A DNA stretch of 64,000 nt, taken from NCBI GenBank assembly GCA_937926175.1, contig CALANV010000013.1, positions 186,001-250,000 of the forward strand, read 5' to 3'. A model generated the notes under the pieces. It made no database searches, had not been told where the DNA came from, and saw only the letters and a program-made list of their open reading frames with translations. The position numbers were made by a program, and so were the translations under genes. The DNA is from an uncultured Rhodospirillales bacterium. Lineage in GTDB: Bacteria > Pseudomonadota > Alphaproteobacteria > CACIAM-22H2. Below, piece after piece: positions 19,055 to 29,333 of the stretch (its first letter is position 1; the number at the start of each line of letters is the position of its first letter).

Positions 19055-21748
19055 ATGTCGATCCGAAACCTCGATGCGATCTTCAAGCCGACCTCGATAG
19101 CGTTGATCGGCGCCAGCAAACAGGAGCGATCCGTCGGCGCGGTCGTCGCGCACAATTTGTTCAATGCAGGCTTCGACGGGCCGATCATGCCCGTCAACCC
19201 GAGATACAAGGCCATCGAGGGCGTGCTCACCTACCCGGATGTCGGCAGCCTGCCGGTAACGCCCGATCTCGCGATCATCGCGACGCCGCCACACACCGTG
19301 CCGGGTTTGATCCGCGAACTCGGCGCCCGCGGCACGCGGGGCGTGATCGTGATCACGGCGGGCTTCAGCGAGCTGGGTACGACGGAGGGCGAAGCGCTGG
19401 AGCGCGAGATGCTGGAAGCAGCGGCACCGCACCTGCTGCGTATCGTCGGGCCGAACTGTCTCGGCGTTCTCGTACCGCGCCGGGGCCTCAATGCCTCGTT
19501 CGCGCATTTGCATCCGCCGGCCGGCGACATCGCTTTTGTCGCGCAGTCGGGTGCACTGCTGACGGCGGTTCTCGACTGGGCAGTGCCGCGCGGGATCGGA
19601 TTCTCGCACCTGGTCGCGCTCGGCGACATGTCCGACGTCGATTTCGGCGACATGCTCGACTACCTCGCCCAGGATCCCGATACGCGGGCGATCCTGCTCT
19701 ACCTCGAGACGATCACGCATGCGCGCAAGTTCATGTCCGCAGCCCGATCGGCGGCCCGAATGAAGCCGGTGATCGCCATCAAGGCCGGGCGGCACGCGGA
19801 GTCCGCGAAGGCCGCCGCGTCGCATACCGGCGCACTCGCCGGCGCGGACGAAGTATTCGACGCGGCGTTCCGGCGGGCCGGCATGCTCCGCGTGTTCGAT
19901 CTGGACGAGCTGTTCGATGCCGTCGAAACCTTGGCGTCACCGCCGCCGCTGCGGGGCGACCGGTTGGCAATTCTCACCAATGGCGGCGGCTTGGGCGTAC
20001 TGGCGACCGATTCGCTGCTCGACCTCGGCGGAAAGCTGGCGGAGCTTTCCAACCAGACGATCGCGCGGCTCGACGCGGTTCTGCCCCGGATCTGGTCGCG
20101 CGGCAACCCCGTCGACATCATCGGCGACGCGCCGGGCAAGCGCTATGCCGATGCCCTCGAGATCCTGCTCACCGCGCCCGAGGTGGATGCCGTGCTGGTG
20201 CTGAACTGCCCGACCGCGGTCGCCTCCAGCATCGAGGCGGCCGAAGCGGTCGTCGCAGCACTCGGGCCAAAGCCGCGCCCGGTCCTGACGAGCTGGATCG
20301 GCGGTACCGCCGCGGATGGGGCGCGGCGCCTGTTCGCCGCCCGGCGGATTCCGACCTACGAGACGCCGGACAAGGCCGTGCGCGGCTTCATGCATCTCGT
20401 CCGCTATCGCCGCAACCAAGAAATGCTCATGCAGGTTCCCCCCTCGGTACCGGGCGAGTTCGAAACGAACCCCGTCGAGGCGCGCACCGCGATCGCCGCG
20501 GCGCTGAACGAGGGTCGCGAGTGGTTGTCGCCGGCGGAGGTGCGTCATGTTCTGGCCAGCTACGGCATACGAACCGTCAGAAGCCGCGCGGCCGCCACCC
20601 CCGAGGACGTCGCACGATGCGCCGCGGAGATCGGCGGCCCCGTCGCGCTCAAGGCCGTCTCGCCCGACATCCTGCACAAATCGGATGTCGGCGGCGTCAT
20701 GCTGAACCTCGAGACCCCGGACGAGGCGCGCAACGCGGCGCGGGCGATGGTCGATCGCATCCGCCGCCTGAGACCCGAGGCGCGCATCACCGGATTCACG
20801 GTCGAGGAGATGATCCGGCGTCCGCATGCGCACGAGCTGATCGTCGGCATGGTCGAGGATCGCCAGTTCGGTCCGTTCATCCTGTTCGGACATGGCGGGG
20901 TCGCGGTCGAGGTGATGCGCGACAAGGCGGTGGCGCTGCCGCCGCTGAACATAGCCCTGGCGCACGAACTGATGTCGCGCACGCGCATCTTCGACCTGCT
21001 GAAGGGGTACCGCGACCGTCCGCCGGCGGCGCTCGACGAAATCGCCCTGACGCTCGTGCGCGTCTCGCACCTTGCCGCCGAGCTCGACGAGGTCGTCGAG
21101 CTCGACATCAATCCGCTGCTGGCGGACCCGCAGGGCGTGATCGCGCTCGATGCGCGCATACGGGTACGTGCCCCGGCGGGACCGCGCGGCGCGGCGCGGC
21201 TGGCGATCCGCCCCTATCCCAAGGAACTGGAAGAGGCAATCGACCTGCCGGGCATCGGCAAGGTACTGCTGCGTCCGGTGCGCCCGGAAGACGAGCCGGC
21301 GTTCCATGCGACGTTTGCGAAGCTGTCGGACGAAGATATCCGCATGCGGTTCTTCGCGCCGCTCAAGACGCTGCCGCGGGATATGGCGGCCCGGCTGACG
21401 CAGATCGACTACGACCGCGAAATGGCCTTCGTTCTCGAACAGCTCTCGGACGGCGCCATCATCGGCGTAAGCCGTTTCGTGGCGGACCCCGATGGCCGCA
21501 AGGCGGAATTCGCTGTCATCGTCCGCAGCGATCTCAAAGGTCGCGGCATCGGCCGCCTGCTCATGACGCGGATCGTCGATTACGCGCGCCGTCGCGGCAT
21601 CGGCGAGCTGTTCGGCGACATCCTGCGCGAGAACACGGCAATGCTGGCACTGATGCAGGAGATGGGCTTCGAGATCGTGAACCTCGAGGAGACCGAAGCC
21701 ATCGTTCGTGCGCGACTGGTGCTGTCGACGGCGGCAGCCGCGACCTGA
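19055..21748 (+). CDS. ADP-forming acyl-CoA ligase-like protein fused to GNAT acetyltransferase (Pat-like)
   Basis: The 897-residue protein combines four modules. A CoA-binding domain (ALIGASKQERSVG near the start) is followed by a succinyl-CoA-ligase-like middle with SHTGALAGADEVF, an ATP-grasp domain (residues about 480-700) and a C-terminal GNAT domain with LKGRGIGRLLM. This is the architecture of protein lysine acetyltransferases of the Pat/YfiQ type, which acetylate enzymes such as acetyl-CoA synthetase. The His in SHTG, the phosphorylated residue in true NDP-forming ligases, is kept, so ligase activity is possible. GGAGATACGC precedes the ATG. It appears monocistronic. Confidence 0.9.
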   Translation: MSIRNLDAIFKPTSIALIGASKQERSVGAVVAHNLFNAGFDGPIMPVNPRYKAIEGVLTYPDVGSLPVTPDLAIIATPPHTVPGLIRELGARGTRGVIVITAGFSELGTTEGEALEREMLEAAAPHLLRIVGPNCLGVLVPRRGLNASFAHLHPPAGDIAFVAQSGALLTAVLDWAVPRGIGFSHLVALGDMSDVDFGDMLDYLAQDPDTRAILLYLETITHARKFMSAARSAARMKPVIAIKAGRHAESAKAAASHTGALAGADEVFDAAFRRAGMLRVFDLDELFDAVETLASPPPLRGDRLAILTNGGGLGVLATDSLLDLGGKLAELSNQTIARLDAVLPRIWSRGNPVDIIGDAPGKRYADALEILLTAPEVDAVLVLNCPTAVASSIEAAEAVVAALGPKPRPVLTSWIGGTAADGARRLFAARRIPTYETPDKAVRGFMHLVRYRRNQEMLMQVPPSVPGEFETNPVEARTAIAAALNEGREWLSPAEVRHVLASYGIRTVRSRAAATPEDVARCAAEIGGPVALKAVSPDILHKSDVGGVMLNLETPDEARNAARAMVDRIRRLRPEARITGFTVEEMIRRPHAHELIVGMVEDRQFGPFILFGHGGVAVEVMRDKAVALPPLNIALAHELMSRTRIFDLLKGYRDRPPAALDEIALTLVRVSHLAAELDEVVELDINPLLADPQGVIALDARIRVRAPAGPRGAARLAIRPYPKELEEAIDLPGIGKVLLRPVRPEDEPAFHATFAKLSDEDIRMRFFAPLKTLPRDMAARLTQIDYDREMAFVLEQLSDGAIIGVSRFVADPDGRKAEFAVIVRSDLKGRGIGRLLMTRIVDYARRRGIGELFGDILRENTAMLALMQEMGFEIVNLEETEAIVRARLVLSTAAAAT

Positions 21749-21784
21749 AGGCGTCGCGAGGCACCGCGCGAGTCGCGCCCCGCG

Positions 21785-23767
21785 TCAGCCGCCGATCGGG
21801 CCACCGCCCTTCTTCGTGATCGCGATCAGCGATGGGCGCGGCGGCATGTCGTCCTTGAAATCAGGCCATCGGGTCGACGGCTTTTTGAAAAACGAATCCT
21901 TCTCATCCCCGGGATGCTGGATGGAGAGGAACAGCGTCGTCCCGTCCGGCGTGAATTCGGGCCCGCAGATCTCCGCGCCGCGCGGGGCACTGAAGAACAG
22001 GCGCGTGATGCCGCGCCCCGGACCGCGCGTGTCCGCCACATAGACGGCATCGCAGAACCCGGCGGCCTCGTCCTGTCCGTCCGTCGCGATCCAGATCCGT
22101 CCCTGCGGATCGAATGCGACGTTGTCCGGACACGCAACCCAGCCGTTCGCCGAGACCGGACCGTGATAGCGCGCACCATGCTCGGGGCGCGCGGGATCTC
22201 CGCCCATCAGAAAGAACTCCCACCGGCAGGTCGTCGCGGCATGGTCGGGTTTCCCGTCGACGAGTGGCGGGATGATCTCGATGATCTGCCCGAACCTGTT
22301 TCCGGCCCGCGGATTGGCGGGGTTCACCTTTTCGCGCGCGCTCGCTGTGGGATCGTCGGCGGCCTTGCGTCGTTCGTTGTAGGTAAGCACGACATAGACG
22401 CGGCCCGTGCGCGGGTCGGGCTCGATGTCCTCGGGACGATCCATGGGCGTCGCCCCGACGAGATCGGCCGCGCGCCGTGCCTCGATGACGACGTCAGCCT
22501 GGCTTCTGAAGCCGTTCGCCTCGGTCAGGGGCCCCTCGCCGTACACCAGCGGTAGCCACGTCATCGTGCCGTCGGCGTCGAAGCGCGCAACGTAGAGCGT
22601 GCCGTGATCGAGGAGATCGCGGTTGGCCGCGCGGTCCGCCGGATTGAAGCGATCCCGCGTGACGAATTTGTAGACGTACTCGAACCGTTCGTCGTCGCCG
22701 GAGTAGACGGCGACCCGGCCGTCATGGCTGAGCGCGGTCGCGGCCCCCTCGTGCTTGAAGCGGCCGAGCGCGGTACGCTTGACCGCCGGCGCGGCCGGAT
22801 CATAGGGGTCGATTTCGACGATCCAGCCGAATCGATTGGGCTCGTTCGGTTCCTTCTCCAGATTGAACCGGTCGTGCCAGCGGCCCCAGACATAAAGCCC
22901 CTTGCCGTTGATGCCGTAGCGTTTGTAGGCCGCGGCCTCGGGTGAGATATCCGGATTGCCGACGAAATAAAGGTGGATGTTCTCCTCGCCGCTCAAGACC
23001 GTGCCCCAGGGCGTCTTGCCGCCGGCGCAGTTGTTGAGCGTTCCGATGACCCGGGTGCCCGTCGGATCGGCCGATGTCCGGAGCCGTGCGTCGCCCGCTG
23101 CCGGCCCGGCGATCCGAATCTCGGTATTGAACATCGTGAAGCGGCGATTGTAGGGACTGTCGGTGACGACCATCCAGCGGCCGTCCTGCCGCCGCACCTC
23201 GACGACCGTGTGCCCGTGCGAAGCCATCTCCACCTCGGTCTGCGGCCGTGTGACCTTGTCTTCGGGCTTCCCGGTCAGGTCCGGCCACATCAGCTGGCGC
23301 GTCGTGCGTTCGTGATTCACGCAGAGCAGGCCCCGCTCCGCATTGTCCGAGCCATAGGGCAGCGGCATGAAGGCGATGAAATCGTTGTCGTAGCCGAACT
23401 GCTTCAGCTGCGCGGCCGCACTCTGGTTGGCAATGTCGAATGCGGGCGCATCGGCGATCACCGGGTCGCCCCAACGCAGCAGGACCTGGACCTCATAGCC
23501 GGGCGCGACGTGATGGTTCGCATCGAAAACGTGCGCAATCTCGGTGAAGGTCAGGGAGGAGCGTGGTTCGGCGCCGGCGCTCGCACGCGTCAGGGTGCCG
23601 GCGCCGAACAGCCCGAAAACGGCCGTCGCCGCCGCACCCCGTAACACGTCGCGGCGCGCCAGTCGCCGCGCAATGATGTCGCCGAGTCGCTCCGCATCCG
23701 AAGGATTGACGCCGATTTCCTCGTCGTCGAGCGCCACATCCGGCGCTTGCCGATTTTCCATGGCCAT
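21785..23767 (-). CDS. phoX: PhoX-family alkaline phosphatase (DUF839), Tat-exported
   Basis: PhoX enzymes are calcium/iron-dependent periplasmic phosphatases that release phosphate from monoesters. The 660-residue length fits. The twin-arginine-type signal RRDVLRGAAATAVFGLFGAG begins near residue 38 after an unusually long polar N-terminus, as in other PhoX proteins. Family blocks such as NHERTTRQLMW, GTLNNCAGGKTPWGTVLSGEE and the late CPDNVAFDPQGRIWIATDG are present. The ATG at 23767 is preceded by AAGGGGG. It lies downstream of phoB in the same direction, 96 bp away. I see no Pho box directly before it, so it may be read from the pst operon. Confidence 0.93.
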   Translation of the reverse strand: MAMENRQAPDVALDDEEIGVNPSDAERLGDIIARRLARRDVLRGAAATAVFGLFGAGTLTRASAGAEPRSSLTFTEIAHVFDANHHVAPGYEVQVLLRWGDPVIADAPAFDIANQSAAAQLKQFGYDNDFIAFMPLPYGSDNAERGLLCVNHERTTRQLMWPDLTGKPEDKVTRPQTEVEMASHGHTVVEVRRQDGRWMVVTDSPYNRRFTMFNTEIRIAGPAAGDARLRTSADPTGTRVIGTLNNCAGGKTPWGTVLSGEENIHLYFVGNPDISPEAAAYKRYGINGKGLYVWGRWHDRFNLEKEPNEPNRFGWIVEIDPYDPAAPAVKRTALGRFKHEGAATALSHDGRVAVYSGDDERFEYVYKFVTRDRFNPADRAANRDLLDHGTLYVARFDADGTMTWLPLVYGEGPLTEANGFRSQADVVIEARRAADLVGATPMDRPEDIEPDPRTGRVYVVLTYNERRKAADDPTASAREKVNPANPRAGNRFGQIIEIIPPLVDGKPDHAATTCRWEFFLMGGDPARPEHGARYHGPVSANGWVACPDNVAFDPQGRIWIATDGQDEAAGFCDAVYVADTRGPGRGITRLFFSAPRGAEICGPEFTPDGTTLFLSIQHPGDEKDSFFKKPSTRWPDFKDDMPPRPSLIAITKKGGGPIGG

Positions 23768-23863
23768 CGTGTTTCCCCCTTGGCACCACCCGCGCACGCG
23801 AGCCCGTTTTTCGGAAGGAATCTAAACAGGGTATTTCGGCGTGGCTAGGCCGCTTGGCGCGGC

Positions 23864-24552
<689 letters not shown>

Positions 24553-24556
<4 letters not shown>

Positions 24557-25281
24557 GTGCCGGAACCGCCGTTTTGAGGTCTGACGATCGTGAAGCTCGT
24601 TTCGTCGCTCTTGGGCCGCGCCGGCGGCAGCTGCGTGCCGCGGACGAGGAAATGGACCGTCTCGGCGATGTTGGTGGCGTGATCGCCGATGCGTTCGAGA
24701 TTCTTGGCAATGAACAGGAGGTGCGTGGAGGCCGTGATGTTCCGCGGATCCTCCATCATGTATGTCAGAAGCTCGCGAAACAGGCTCGAATACATGTCGT
24801 CGAGCTCCTCGTCGCGGTTCCAGACATCGATGGCCTTGTCGACGTCGCGCGCGGCATACGCGTCGAGGACGTCCTTCACCATCTGCTGGACGACGCGCCC
24901 CATGCGTGGAATCGCGTGGACCGGCCGTACCGGAGCCATCTGCGACAGCGCGATCGCGCGTTTGGCGACGTTCGCCGCGTAGTCGGCAATGCGCTCGACG
25001 TCGCTTGCGATCCGAAGCGCCGCGACGACGCTGCGCAGGTCTCTCGCCATCGGTTGACGCAGCGCGAGCAACGAGATCGCCTGGTCGTCGATGTCGCGCT
25101 CCAGGTTGTCGATCTTCTGGTCCCCCTCGACGACGCTTGCGGCAAGCTCCGTGTCGCGCCTGACCACCGCCTCGATCGCGTTCGCGATCTGCGCTTCGGC
25201 GAGGCCGCCCATGCGGCCGATGAGATTGGTTAGCCGGTTGAGCTGTTCGTCGTAGGACTTGACGATATGTTCATCCGCCAT
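24553..25281 (-). CDS. phoU: Phosphate transport/signalling regulator PhoU
   Basis: PhoU links the PstSCAB transporter to PhoR and keeps the Pho response off when phosphate is plentiful. The 242-residue helical protein has the two repeats typical of the family, with metal-binding motifs ERIADYAANVAKR and, near the C-terminus, LERIGDHATNIAE (E/DxxxD pattern). I start at MADEHIVKSYDEQL, the conserved family start, rather than seven residues upstream. It lies between pstB and phoB and overlaps phoB by 4 bp. Confidence 0.96.
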
Positions 25282-25307
25282 TGCCTGCCTCGCTTCCGGC
25301 ATCCGGT

Positions 25308-26165
25308 TCAGCCGAACCGGCCGGTGATGTAGTCTTCGGTCTGCTTCTTGTTCGGATGGGTGAACATCACGGTCGTCTCGTTGAACTCGATGAGCTCGCC
25401 CAGATACATGAAGGCGGTGTAGTCGGCCGTACGCGCCGCCTGCTGCATGTTGTGGGTGACGATCACGATACAGTAGTCGGATTTGAGCTCATTGATGAGC
25501 TCTTCGATCTTCGCCGTGGAGATCGGATCGAGTGCCGACGCCGGCTCGTCCAGCAGCAGAACCTCGGGCTTCAGCGCAATGGCGCGGGCAATGCAGAGGC
25601 GCTGCTGCTGGCCGCCGGAGAGGCTCAGGCCGCTCTGGCGCAGCTTGTCCTTGACCTCGTTCCACAGGGCGGCGCGACGCAAGGCCGACTCGACGCGTTC
25701 GTCCAGCTCCGGCCGCGACAACCGCTCATACAGCCGGATCCCGAAGGCGATATTGTCGTAGATCGACATCGGGAACGGCGTCGGCTTCTGAAACACCATG
25801 CCGATGCGCGCGCGCAGGAGATTCACGTCCTCGCGCGGATCGAGGATGTTGCGGCCGTCGACCAGAACTTCGCCGGTCGCGCGCTGATCCGGATAGAGTT
25901 CGTAGATGCGGTTGAGGACGCGCAGCAATGTCGACTTGCCGCAACCCGACGGGCCGATGAAAGCCGTGACCCGCTTGTCGTAGAGCGGCAGGCTGATCCC
26001 CTTCAAGGCCTCGAAGTCCTTGTAATAGAAGCGGAGATCCTTGATCTCGATCTTGACTTTTGGGGCGGCCGCCAGAGCGCCGTTCGCCTTGGTGCCGTTC
26101 GACGCGGGTCGAGGCTTCGTGTCGATGTAACCATGCATGGCTGCCGTCCTGAATGCTGCCGTCAT
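25308..26165 (-). CDS. pstB: Phosphate ABC transporter ATP-binding protein PstB
   Basis: PstB powers phosphate import through PstCA. The 285-residue product has Walker [10 protein letters not shown], signature [14 protein letters not shown], Walker [14 protein letters not shown] and the H-loop [14 protein letters not shown]. An N-terminal extension of about 40 residues precedes the ABC core. The ATG of [10 protein letters not shown] overlaps the pstA stop as ATGA, which fixes this start over the downstream Met of MHGYIDTK. It is followed by phoU after 26 bp. Confidence 0.97.
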   Translation of the reverse strand: MTAAFRTAAMHGYIDTKPRPASNGTKANGALAAAPKVKIEIKDLRFYYKDFEALKGISLPLYDKRVTAFIGPSGCGKSTLLRVLNRIYELYPDQRATGEVLVDGRNILDPREDVNLLRARIGMVFQKPTPFPMSIYDNIAFGIRLYERLSRPELDERVESALRRAALWNEVKDKLRQSGLSLSGGQQQRLCIARAIALKPEVLLLDEPASALDPISTAKIEELINELKSDYCIVIVTHNMQQAARTADYTAFMYLGELIEFNETTVMFTHPNKKQTEDYITGRFG

Positions 26166-27004
26166 TGCTTGAGAGTGCTCAGGTTTGCAAGTACGCGCGC
26201 CGCGATGTTCAGCGCAAGCACGAACACGGTGATGATGAGGGCGCCGCCGAGCGCCAGTCGCTGCCAATCCTCGTACGGGCTCAGGGCGAAATGGAAGATG
26301 ACGACGGGCAGGTTCGCCATCGGCGCATTGAGGTCGGTGCTCCAGAACTGGTTGTTGAGCGCGGTAAAGAGGAGCGGCGCGGTCTCGCCGCTGATTCGCG
26401 CGATGGCGAGCATGACGCCGGTCACCATCCCCTGCATCGCCGCGCGATACGACACCATCGTCACCACGCGCCATTTGGGTGTGCCCAGCGCGGCGGCCGC
26501 TTCACGCAGGCTGCCGGGCACGAGGGTCAGCATGTCTTCGGTCGTGCGCAGAACGATCGGAACGACGATGATTGCGAGCGCCATGGCGCCGGCCCAAGCC
26601 GAGAAGTGCCGCATCGGCACGACCATCACTTCATAGACGAACAGTCCAATGATGATCGATGGCGCGCTGAGGAGGATATCATTGATGAAACGGACCACTT
26701 CGGCCAGGCGGCCGTTGCGGCCGTACTCGGCGAGATAGGTGCCGGCCAGCACGCCGATGGGCGCGGCGACCAGCGTGGCGATGCCGGTCATGACGACGCT
26801 GCCGAAGATGGCGTTGAGCAGGCCGCCGTCGCTGCCGGGCGGCGGCGTCATCTGCGTGAACAGGCGAAGGTCGATCGCGGTGATGCCGTGGCTGACGAGG
26901 GTCCACAGGATCGCCGCCAGCCATATGATCCCGAGCGCCGCGGCAAGCATCGAAATGGTCATGGCTGCCGCGTTGATGAACCGACGACGTGCGTAAAGCT
27001 GCAT
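26162..27004 (-). CDS. pstA: Phosphate ABC transporter permease PstA
   Basis: PstA is one of the two membrane subunits of the high-affinity phosphate importer. The 280-residue protein has six predicted membrane segments and the EAA-type cytoplasmic loop ([23 protein letters not shown]) that docks PstB, followed by [15 protein letters not shown], which is typical of PstA. It begins 3 bp after pstC and overlaps pstB by 4 bp, so pstC, pstA and pstB are tightly coupled. Confidence 0.96.
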   Translation of the reverse strand: MQLYARRRFINAAAMTISMLAAALGIIWLAAILWTLVSHGITAIDLRLFTQMTPPPGSDGGLLNAIFGSVVMTGIATLVAAPIGVLAGTYLAEYGRNGRLAEVVRFINDILLSAPSIIIGLFVYEVMVVPMRHFSAWAGAMALAIIVVPIVLRTTEDMLTLVPGSLREAAAALGTPKWRVVTMVSYRAAMQGMVTGVMLAIARISGETAPLLFTALNNQFWSTDLNAPMANLPVVIFHFALSPYEDWQRLALGGALIITVFVLALNIAARVLANLSTLKQ

Positions 27005-27007
27005 GGC

Positions 27008-27988
27008 TCAGCTCCCGGCCCGTTTCTGCAGGCGCGTGAGGAGGAGTTTCGAGATCGCCAGCACGATGAAGGTAATGGCGAAGAGGACCAGGCCAAGAGC
27101 GATCAGCGACGATACATAGAGATCGCCAACAGCCTCGGTGAACTCGTTGGCAAGTGCGGCCGAGATCGTGGTGCCGGGCGCCAGCAGCGACGCACTGATC
27201 CGATGCGCATTGCCGATGACGAAGGTCACCGCCATGGTTTCACCGAGCGCCCGCCCAAGTCCAAGCATGATACCGCCGATGACCCCGAGCTTGGTGTACG
27301 GAAGCACGATCTTCCAGACCACTTCCCAGGTCGTCGCACCCAGGCCATAGGCCGATTCCCTGAGGATTGCCGGCACGGTCTCGAAGACGTCACGGATGAT
27401 GGCCGTGATGAACGGCAGCACCATGATGCCGAGGATCAGGCCGGCCGTCAGCACGCCGATGCCAAGTGGCGGCCCCGCGAAAAGAGCGCCGATAACCGGC
27501 AGCTCGCCCAGCGTATCGACGAGGAAGGGCTGCAGTGTCGATTGCAGGAACGGCGCGAAGACGAACAGGCCCCAGATGCCGTAGATGATGCTGGGTACGC
27601 CGGCCAGCAGCTCGATTGCGATGCCGAAGGGGCGCTTGAGCCAAGGCGGACAGAGTTCGGTGAGAAAGACCGCGATCCCGAACGCGATCGGCACGCCGAC
27701 CGCCATGGCGATCGCCGAGGTGACGAGGGTGCCATATATCGGCGCGAGTGCACCGAATTCCTCCGTTACCGGGTTCCAGGCGTCGCTCGTCAGGAACCCA
27801 AATCCGAAATGGCGCAGCGCCGGCAGTGCGCCCACGACGAGCGCCAGTATGACGGCGCCGAGCAGGAAGAGGACGAACAACGCGAAGAACGTCGTCGTTC
27901 CGCGAAAGAGCGCATCGAGCGCTCCCTGACGCCGCGTCCATTTGGCGGCTCCCTGTGGCGTGTCGATGGTACGGGTGACGGGCTGCAT
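27008..27988 (-). CDS. pstC: Phosphate ABC transporter permease PstC
   Basis: PstC pairs with PstA to form the phosphate channel. The 326-residue product has about six membrane spans, the family block AGVPSIIYGIWGLFVFAPF, and the coupling loop RESAYGLGATTWEVVWKIVLPY followed by GRALGETMAVTFVIGN. I start at MQPVTRTIDTPQG, just downstream of pstS; longer frames run into pstS and are not plausible. The gap to pstS is 56 bp and to pstA 3 bp. Confidence 0.96.
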   Translation of the reverse strand: MQPVTRTIDTPQGAAKWTRRQGALDALFRGTTTFFALFVLFLLGAVILALVVGALPALRHFGFGFLTSDAWNPVTEEFGALAPIYGTLVTSAIAMAVGVPIAFGIAVFLTELCPPWLKRPFGIAIELLAGVPSIIYGIWGLFVFAPFLQSTLQPFLVDTLGELPVIGALFAGPPLGIGVLTAGLILGIMVLPFITAIIRDVFETVPAILRESAYGLGATTWEVVWKIVLPYTKLGVIGGIMLGLGRALGETMAVTFVIGNAHRISASLLAPGTTISAALANEFTEAVGDLYVSSLIALGLVLFAITFIVLAISKLLLTRLQKRAGS

Positions 27989-28044
27989 TGATGAAAAGGG
28001 CGGAAGGGCGTGACCCCTTCCGCCATTGGTTTCTGTTGCGAGAG

Positions 28045-29109
28045 TTACGTCGACGGGCCGTTCCAGACCGGCTGACCGTTCGGCCCCTTGATCGATCGCC
28101 AGGTGTTCTCGATGAGCTTGACGACGTTGTCCGGCATCGGAACGTAGTCGAGGCTCTCGGCCATCTGATCGCCGTTGGCATAGGCCCAGCTGAAGAAATC
28201 GAGGACCTGCTTCGCCTTCGCCGCATCGTCCTGCCGCGCATGCAGCAGGATGAACGTGGCGCCGGTCATCGGCCAGCTGTTGGCACCGGGCTGGTTCGTG
28301 AGCATGAGGTTGTAGGCCGGCGTGCTCGCCCAATCGGCGTTCGCGGCCGCAGACTGGAACGTTTCACTGTTGGGCGACACGAACTTGCCGTCGCGGTTGG
28401 CGAGCTGGGTGTAGGTCAGCTTGTTCTGCTTGGCATAGGCGTACTCGACATAGCCGATCGCACCATCGGTACGGCTTAAGGTTGCCGCGACGCCCTCGTT
28501 GCCCTTGCCGCCCAGGCCGACCGGCCACTGCAGCGAGGTGTTGACGCCCACCTTCTGCTGCCATTCCGGACTGACCTTCGCGAGATAGTCCGCGAAGATG
28601 AACGTGGTGCCGGATCCGTCTGAACGGTGAACGACGGCGATCGCCTGGTCGGGAAGATTGACGCCCGGATTGAGCTTCACGAGCACCGGGTCGTTCCATT
28701 TCTTGATCTTGCCGAGATAGATGTCGGCAAGCACCTCGCCGGTGAGCCTGAGCTGACCCGGCTGCACGCCCTTCACGTTGACGACCGGCACGACTCCGCC
28801 CATCACGGTCGGGAACTGGATGAGTCCGGATGCCGCCAGATCGTCGGGCTTCAGCGGCATGTCCGAGGCGCCGAAGTCGACGGTCTTGGCCTTGATCTGC
28901 TTGATGCCGCCGCCGGATCCGATCGATTGGTAGTTGAAGCCAATGCCGGTCTTTGCCTTATAGGCTTCGGCCCACTTGGCATAGATCGGATAGGGAAAAG
29001 TCGCACCCGCGCCCGAGATGTCGGCGGCCTGCGCGCCGGCGAACAGCAGCATGGACGCAGCCGCCGCTGCCGCCATACTGCGTACGATTCGTGTCGATAC
29101 GATGCTCAT
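28045..29109 (-). CDS. pstS: Periplasmic phosphate-binding protein PstS
   Basis: PstS captures phosphate in the periplasm and delivers it to PstCA. The 354-residue precursor has a signal peptide with SMLLFAGAQA before the mature start ADISGAGATFPYPIY. Binding-site blocks GIGFNYQSIGSGGGIKQI, VDFGASDMPL and VVHRSDGSGTTFIF are present. The ATG follows GGAGGTCGT, a strong Shine-Dalgarno. It is the first gene of pstSCAB-phoU-phoB. A Pho box lies about 120 bp upstream, so strong induction by phosphate starvation is expected. Confidence 0.97.
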   Translation of the reverse strand: MSIVSTRIVRSMAAAAAASMLLFAGAQAADISGAGATFPYPIYAKWAEAYKAKTGIGFNYQSIGSGGGIKQIKAKTVDFGASDMPLKPDDLAASGLIQFPTVMGGVVPVVNVKGVQPGQLRLTGEVLADIYLGKIKKWNDPVLVKLNPGVNLPDQAIAVVHRSDGSGTTFIFADYLAKVSPEWQQKVGVNTSLQWPVGLGGKGNEGVAATLSRTDGAIGYVEYAYAKQNKLTYTQLANRDGKFVSPNSETFQSAAANADWASTPAYNLMLTNQPGANSWPMTGATFILLHARQDDAAKAKQVLDFFSWAYANGDQMAESLDYVPMPDNVVKLIENTWRSIKGPNGQPVWNGPST

Positions 29110-29229
29110 ACGACCTCCGTGACCATTCGGAGAATTCGGATCGGGCTTCGGTCGAACCCGCGACGATGACCCCATGCCATCGCCGCGTCGGACCCTACGG
29201 CGGTTCGACAACACAGATACTACCGATCG

Positions 29230-29247
29230 GCGACAGTTTTATGACAG
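29230..29247 (-). promoter_or_regulatory. Pho box (PhoB binding site) upstream of pstS
   Basis: On the minus strand the sequence CTGTCATAAAACTGTCGC matches the 18-bp Pho box consensus CTGTCATAWAWCTGTCAY at nearly every position, as two CTGTCR repeats 11 bp apart. Seven to ten bases downstream are TAGTAT and TATCTG, either of which could be the -10 hexamer, since PhoB sites replace the -35 element. It points toward pstS and lies between phoR and pstS. Confidence 0.9.
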
Positions 29248-29333
29248 CCGCCGAAATTATAGACCTTTGATATCTCAAGGGAATTTGCGGAGATGCGGCG
29301 ACGGATGCCTGCGCGCCGCCCGGGTAGGCGTGG

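Noticed and set aside
26153..27991. 612-codon plus-strand frame opposite pstA and pstC
   Set aside because: It spans two clear membrane-protein genes on the other strand and is a low-complexity charged sequence.
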